From NCBI GenBank assembly GCA_964402115.1, contig CAYOBW010000305.1, positions 1 to 8,697 of the forward strand: a stretch of DNA of 8,697 nt, given 5' to 3'. A model generated the notes under the pieces. It was given only the letters and a program-made list of their open reading frames with translations, did not search any database and had not been told where the DNA came from. The position numbers and the translations under genes were made by a program. Source of the stretch: CAYOBW01 sp964402115. Lineage in GTDB: Bacteria; Verrucomicrobiota; Kiritimatiellia; UBA8416; CAYOBW01. Position 1 is the first letter of the stretch; each line of letters starts with the position of its first letter. Below, in pieces: positions 5,467-8,697 of the stretch.

Positions 5467-6564
5467 ATGACGAGGAAGCACGTTCTCATACTGGTCATCA
5501 TCCTGGCGCCGTTCTTCCGCGACGTCGGGAGGGCGGACCCGGTCGCGCTCGCTTCTGCGCGGAAAGTCCTTCTCGCTCATGGTGTCAACCCCGAGAAAGC
5601 AGTTCTTTACGACGGGGAACTCGTGCTTCGAATGGGTGGACTGGATCTGACCGAGATAGGTTTCTTGTCGGGCCTCCCTGTTCAGATACTCGAACTTGCC
5701 GAGAATTACCGGCTCACAAACATTGACGCCTTGGCCTCGATGCCCCTGAGAGAACTCGATATATGCAAGACGGCCGTGCAGAGCATCTCTTCGCTTTCCG
5801 GGTGCCCCATTGAGCAACTACTCATGATCGAGACGCAGGTTCGCGACCTTAGTCCGTTACGGGGTAGACCGCTACATACTCTGGCCGTGAATGGCAGCAG
5901 AGTGTGCAATCTGACGCCGTTGTCCCGTCTTCCTCTTAGAGCCCTGTATGTCGCCGGGACCTGCGTCTCCAACATAGAAGCACTCGCGGGGCTGCCCCTG
6001 AGAACGCTCGTCATTGACAATACAGAGGTTGTGGATATCGCGGCACTTAAGGGCGTGCCGCTCAAGATGCTCAGTCTGGCTGGAACTAAGGTCCGAGATC
6101 TGAACGTGTTGACAGGCATGCCGCTAACCGAGTTGTACCTGAATGGTTCGGGCGTTCGGGATTTGACGCCGCTTCGCGGCGCGCAGATCGAGCGTCTGGA
6201 GTTGTCTCGAACGGAAATAGAGGATCTATCTGCGCTTTCAGGGATGCCGCTGAAGGTGTTACGTTTGTCCCACACTCAGGTCCGGAACTTGGCGGCCTTG
6301 CGTGGGATGCGACTGGAGCGTGTTGATTGTATCGAGGCGCCCCTCACGGATCTTTCGCCGCTCGCAGGGATGCCGATTGAGTATCTGTACATCTCCCAAC
6401 ACCAGTGTGCGTCCCTCGCGGCGATTTTGCATCATTTCGTCGGCATCAGGAGGATCAACATGGTCTATGCGGAAGACATTCCGGGAACCCCCGGGAGCGA
6501 AGATTGGGTGCAAGGTATTGTCAAGGCACTGGATGGAAAGTTCAAGGCGGCGTTGCGGCCGTGA
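5467..6564 (+). CDS. Secreted leucine-rich-repeat protein, 365 residues
   Basis: A signal peptide (residues 5-17 hydrophobic, cleavage likely after GRA at 23) precedes a ~45-residue cap region and then about twelve LRRs (about 72-325) in near-perfect 21-residue phase: 'PL..L.l..T.V.dLsPL.Gm', for example PLRTLVIDNTEVVDIAALKG and PLTELYLNGSGVRDLTPLRG. The C-terminal ~45 residues ('IRRINMVYAEDIPGTP...') look like a capping segment and are typical of such proteins ending in a short helical region. A ladder this regular makes a continuous curved beta sheet for protein or glycan binding outside the cytoplasm. It is a paralogue of the 3136-4068 protein. No anchor, kinase or sorting motif was found, so it should be periplasmic or released. 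The gene stands alone: the next CDS is 476 bp away. Confidence 0.87.
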   Translation: MTRKHVLILVIILAPFFRDVGRADPVALASARKVLLAHGVNPEKAVLYDGELVLRMGGLDLTEIGFLSGLPVQILELAENYRLTNIDALASMPLRELDICKTAVQSISSLSGCPIEQLLMIETQVRDLSPLRGRPLHTLAVNGSRVCNLTPLSRLPLRALYVAGTCVSNIEALAGLPLRTLVIDNTEVVDIAALKGVPLKMLSLAGTKVRDLNVLTGMPLTELYLNGSGVRDLTPLRGAQIERLELSRTEIEDLSALSGMPLKVLRLSHTQVRNLAALRGMRLERVDCIEAPLTDLSPLAGMPIEYLYISQHQCASLAAILHHFVGIRRINMVYAEDIPGTPGSEDWVQGIVKALDGKFKAALRP

Positions 6565-6633
6565 CTTGGAACTGGCCGCAGGTGTCGAAACGGATCGGGG
6601 AATAGTCACAGTGGGGCTTGGAGGTTCGGCGCG

Positions 6634-6986
6634 GTTGCCAGTTGGAGAAAGAGGAGTGCGTTGTCCTGCTCCTCTTCCTCCCCCGCAAGACCGACGTCCC
6701 GCGTAGCCGCGCCCGCCAGGGCGTGGGAGATGTGCGCTGGAGCCTGTCGTTCCCCGCCTGCATGCGCACGCCGCTTTCTGCTCGTTTGAGACTGGCATCA
6801 CGCGCCGGAAGGCGTACACTCGGCGGCAACGAAAGGAGGTGTTCGCGGAGATCATCGTCTTGGCCATGGTGGCCCTGACGGAACCTGACGGCAAGAAACC
6901 CCTGTCGCCAGCAGCGGCATGGCGCCTCGCCGTCCATGCGTGGTTGCCGTTCCATGGCCTGATCACGATCGCCACGGAACGCAAAG
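6634..6986. repeat. Long interspersed repeat, copy B (mosaic)
   Basis: The right part (6691-6986) matches copy A (2756-3047). The left part (about 6634-6697: GCGGTT..C, then GAGGAG.GCGTTG, CTGCTCCTCTTCCTCCCC and GCAAGAC) matches 8427-8490 of copy C. In C these two modules are ~140 bp apart, so B looks like a deletion product joined at GCAAGAC/CGACG. It also carries AAAGGAGGTG (6832-6841). It spans most of the 6565-7040 gap; the remaining 69 bp before and 54 bp after hold no gene. Confidence 0.8.
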
Positions 6987-7040
6987 TGTTACCCATTGTC
7001 CCGTGACTTTTGCTCTCATAAACAGGGTTGCACCACAGAA

Positions 7041-7964
7041 ATGTCACATGGTGCCCACGTGATCGCGTCTCAGCAGTGTGTAGGCTGCCTGTGCGTCCTT
7101 GCGACCGCGCTGATTGGCGTAGCCGGGTGCGCTCGCTCCCGGTCCCCGTTGCGCTCTCCTCCAAAACCGGTGATGCCTGTTGTTGAGATGAACGCGCTCT
7201 TCGAGTGGTCAACTCCCAGCGTTGAGCCCGGAACAGGCACTAGTGTTGTCGTGGCAGGTTGCGGTACCTTCCCGGCGATCCAGGCTGCTCTATGGCGCTA
7301 CCTTGAGAGCAGGGCATGGGAGGGGGATGTCCGTCGCGGGTTGACCGAGGGACTGCGCAGTGGGGAATGGTCTATGCTCGTCACGACCAGAACGGGCGCC
7401 ATGCGTAGACTGCGGTTGGATGTTCGCGCCAGCGGAGGGGACATCCAGGCGTGTGGTCGCTGGCGGTTCGTCGCAGATGGCGGCTGCGCGACTGGTGGTC
7501 TGATAACGAGTGCACAGACGGATGTTCACACCCTGGCACCCAGTAACGGGACAGGGTTGTTCGAGTACCAACTAGAGCGGTTGACAGCTTGCGGCGCTCT
7601 TGTTGGTTTCGCCGGCGCTCATCGGCTGGTCGCCGGCAAGTCGCACGGGTATGCATGGCGGAAATCCATGAACAGTGAGGTTATCTTCGAAGATTGGAAC
7701 TGCGTGAATGGGGTTATCGAAGGCGTGAGCAGAGAGTGGTTCCGGGACGGGAGTGTGATCCAGATAGAGTTCTCAGGTGGGGTGGAAGACGGTCCTCGCC
7801 TCGGATGGAACGGCGTGACCGGCGGGGTGTCTATTGGGCACATGAAGCGGGGGATGAGGCACGGGTTGGTCTTGAACCTCGACGGGCGGGGGCGCATCCT
7901 GTATTTGGCGATGGCCGAGCGGGATGAACCCGCCTATGTGCTATTCGAAGAACAGCGTGAGTAG
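7041..7964 (+). CDS. Lipoprotein with MORN-like (YwqK-like) C-terminus, 307 residues
   Basis: The hydrophobic segment 14-29 ends in a good lipobox, V-A-G-C, with Cys30 as lipid-attachment site, and a Pro/Ser/Arg-rich linker follows (31-48), so the protein is probably tethered to the membrane and faces the periplasm or surface. Residues 70-220 are unrecognised. The C-terminal ~65 residues hold MORN-type elements: GVIEGVSREWF (224-234), GVEDGPRLGWN (247-257) and KRGMRHGLVLNLDGRGRI (269-286), the pattern 'G...G....y...G' of YwqK/MORN_2 proteins. In length and plan it parallels the lipoprotein at 1933-2631, so they are probably diverged paralogues. A TTG at 6996 in frame is upstream, but ATG 7041 gives a more usual signal sequence; no clear Shine-Dalgarno supports either. 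Confidence 0.72.
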   Translation: MSHGAHVIASQQCVGCLCVLATALIGVAGCARSRSPLRSPPKPVMPVVEMNALFEWSTPSVEPGTGTSVVVAGCGTFPAIQAALWRYLESRAWEGDVRRGLTEGLRSGEWSMLVTTRTGAMRRLRLDVRASGGDIQACGRWRFVADGGCATGGLITSAQTDVHTLAPSNGTGLFEYQLERLTACGALVGFAGAHRLVAGKSHGYAWRKSMNSEVIFEDWNCVNGVIEGVSREWFRDGSVIQIEFSGGVEDGPRLGWNGVTGGVSIGHMKRGMRHGLVLNLDGRGRILYLAMAERDEPAYVLFEEQRE

Positions 7965-7985
7965 CGCCACACCCGGCCCCCGGAG

Positions 7986-8005
7986 CGGCTTGCTTTGGCA
8001 AGCCG
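7986..8005. other. 8-bp perfect stem-loop after the last lipoprotein gene
   Basis: CGGCTTGC (7986-7993) pairs with GCAAGCCG (7998-8005) around TTTG, starting 21 bp after the stop codon. Its position suits a transcript end, but the following GCAGGCGGG is not a T-run, so a REP-like element or an mRNA-stabilising structure is as likely as a terminator. Confidence 0.5.
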
Positions 8006-8037
8006 GCAGGCGGGTTGAGGGACGGCATCAAGAAGCC

Positions 8038-8055
8038 GGAACGCCAAAGCGTTCC
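8038..8055. other. 7-bp perfect stem-loop
   Basis: GGAACGC (8038-8044) pairs with GCGTTCC (8049-8055) around CAAA. With the hairpin at 7986-8005 it forms a pair about 33 bp apart, and both are flanked by GGAGCGG/CCGCTCC (7982-7988 and 8054-8060), which are inverted and could close a larger structure. Confidence 0.5.
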
Positions 8056-8378
8056 GCTCCGGTGTCCAACACGGCAATGTCCAAGGGAAGGAGCAGTTGC
8101 CGACTTCGCCGCCCTTCAGCCTCGGGTGGTCCCTTTGCGCCTGGAGGGGCGACGGCCTCGGTGCCCCGCTGGACCGCAGGCCTGGAGACGGCGGTCCCCG
8201 CCGTTACTGCCCCGGCGACTTGAGCGTTTCGCGCTGAGCGCTGAACCGGGAGCCCAGGCTCGGTGCCCAGGCAAAGAGTGCCCTACCTTCCGTCTGGCAG
8301 CATGGCGTTGGCCAAGAGACGAGACCCGGGATTGAACCACGGAGTCACCATGTAGGAGAAGACAGGAAAACGAGGCTC

Positions 8379-8424
8379 GAGAACGGCGACGGGGCCGGCA
8401 AAGCCCGGCCCGTTCGCCGTTCTC
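8379..8424. other. Large hairpin (11-bp perfect outer stem plus GC-rich inner stem)
   Basis: GAGAACGGCGA (8379-8389) is the exact reverse complement of TCGCCGTTCTC (8414-8424). The inner parts CGGGGCCGGC and GCCCGGCCCG pair with two single-base bulges around the loop AAA. No T-run follows (TCGCGGTTCC). It is the strongest simple hairpin in the window and lies directly left of the copy-C repeat. Confidence 0.7.
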
Positions 8425-8426
8425 TC

Positions 8427-8679
8427 GCGGTTCCCGGTTGGCGGATGAGGAGCGCGTTGCCATGCTCCTCTTCCTCCCCAGCAAGACGGACGAGCGCGTG
8501 GCGGCAGGCCGCCGCGTCCTGGCGGCACGCGCGAGTCTCCGTGTACTTACACCTCCGTGCCCCCGTGACTGCGTGGTGAATCCCCGTGACCAGGATCGAT
8601 GCCCACGGGCTGGCGCCCGCGGCTACGGGCTAACGGGATCCGGCCGACGTCCCTCGTAGCCGCGCCCGCCAGGGCGTGG
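8427..8679. repeat. Interspersed repeat, copy C (separate left and right modules)
   Basis: The left module (8427-8490) matches copy B (6634-6697), sharing GCTCCTCTTCCTCCCC and GCAAGAC.GACG. The right module (8630-8679, CTAACGGGATCCGGCCGACG on to GCGTGG) matches copy A (2743-2791) and partly B (6691-6726). Between them lie ~140 bp not seen elsewhere here, including a small GGCGG-CAGG-CCGCC hairpin (8500-8513). The similarity to A and B stops at about 8680; the last 17 bp are unassigned. Confidence 0.75.
8603..8679. repeat. Imperfect inverted repeat with 27-29-bp arms
   Basis: The left arm (8603-8629, CCACGGGCTGGCGCCCGCGG then CTACGGG) pairs with the right arm (8651-8679, CCCTCGTAGCCGCGCCCGCC then AGGGCGTGG): about 23 of 27 positions match when the right arm is reverse-complemented, with two clustered 2-bp mismatches. 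The spacer is ~21 bp. Copies A and B keep only the right arm. Confidence 0.7.
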
Positions 8680-8697
8680 TCTTCGCTTTCGAGCGGG

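Larger units (their letters stand above)
7965..8426. other. Non-coding GC-rich stretch with several hairpins
   Basis: No frame here has a start, ribosome-binding site and recognisable product. The stretch holds four stem-loops (separate entries or below) and short motifs seen in intergenic DNA of PVC bacteria, such as AACCACGGAGTCACC at 8335-8349. A further stem pairs GGACCGC (8171-8177) with GCGGTCC (8191-8197) around a 13-nt loop. Taken together it resembles accumulated interspersed repeats rather than a decayed single gene. Confidence 0.5.

Noticed and set aside
6996..7022. TTGTCC...CATAAA as a -35/-10 promoter for the last lipoprotein
   Set aside because: The spacer is 15 bp and both boxes match consensus weakly; not distinguishable from chance.
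6259..7212. 317-codon open frame on the minus strand spanning the second LRR gene's end, repeat B and the start of the lipoprotein
   Set aside because: It crosses three unrelated blocks, including a repeat with no coding bias; composition is typical of a shadow frame.
8317..8349. Minus-strand GGTTCAATCCCGG as a tRNA T-arm
   Set aside because: The flanking five-base stem does not pair properly and no acceptor, D or anticodon arms can be placed around it.

Overview
This is a GC-rich stretch of bacterial chromosome. It carries about seven protein genes, all on the plus strand, and unusually many interspersed repeats. The seven genes cover roughly 60% of the window. The gaps between them are mostly repeat copies, insertion-element scars and GC-rich hairpins. 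Three features suggest a member of the PVC superphylum, possibly Kiritimatiellota or Lentisphaerota: leucine-rich-repeat proteins with a 'PL..L.l..T.V.dLsPL.GM' consensus, a GspG-like protein and an Rhs scar. This taxonomic guess is inference; no rRNA or other marker gene is present.

Layout. (1) Positions 2-268 hold the 3' end of a gene whose product ends in a winged helix (Fic-type C-terminus likely), followed by three copies of an 11-bp direct repeat. (2) Positions 409-1913 hold a GspG-like membrane-anchored protein (960-1418) between two copies (R1, R2) of a ~0.5-kb repeat. The repeat reads as a decayed minus-strand insertion element: each copy keeps a Shine-Dalgarno sequence, an ATG and a short broken frame. 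(3) Positions 1933-2746 hold a probable lipoprotein with MORN-like motifs, then a ~35-codon Rhs scar. (4) Positions 2743-3048 are repeat copy A. (5) Positions 3136-4382 hold a secreted LRR protein whose stop codon overlaps (ATGA) the start of a small doubtful frame. (6) Positions 4228-4592 hold short repeats, palindromes and a lone copy of the insertion-element end motif. (7) Positions 4593-5318 encode a secreted protein with two regions resembling STN/secretin short domains. (8) Positions 5467-6564 encode a second, larger secreted LRR protein. (9) Positions 6634-6986 are repeat copy B. (10) Positions 7041-7964 encode a second MORN-like lipoprotein. (11) Positions 7965-8697 are non-coding, packed with hairpins and a partial mosaic copy (C) of the A/B repeat family.

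The common theme is a chain of short, mostly single-gene units. Each encodes a product with an export signal or membrane anchor (signal peptide, lipobox or N-terminal TM segment), and each is set off from the next by repeats. The protein types are built for binding or display (LRR, MORN-like, STN-like, pseudopilin-like), and no enzyme or catalytic motif was found. A repeat-driven accessory region encoding cell-envelope proteins is the best reading. Whether the products work together cannot be decided from the sequence.
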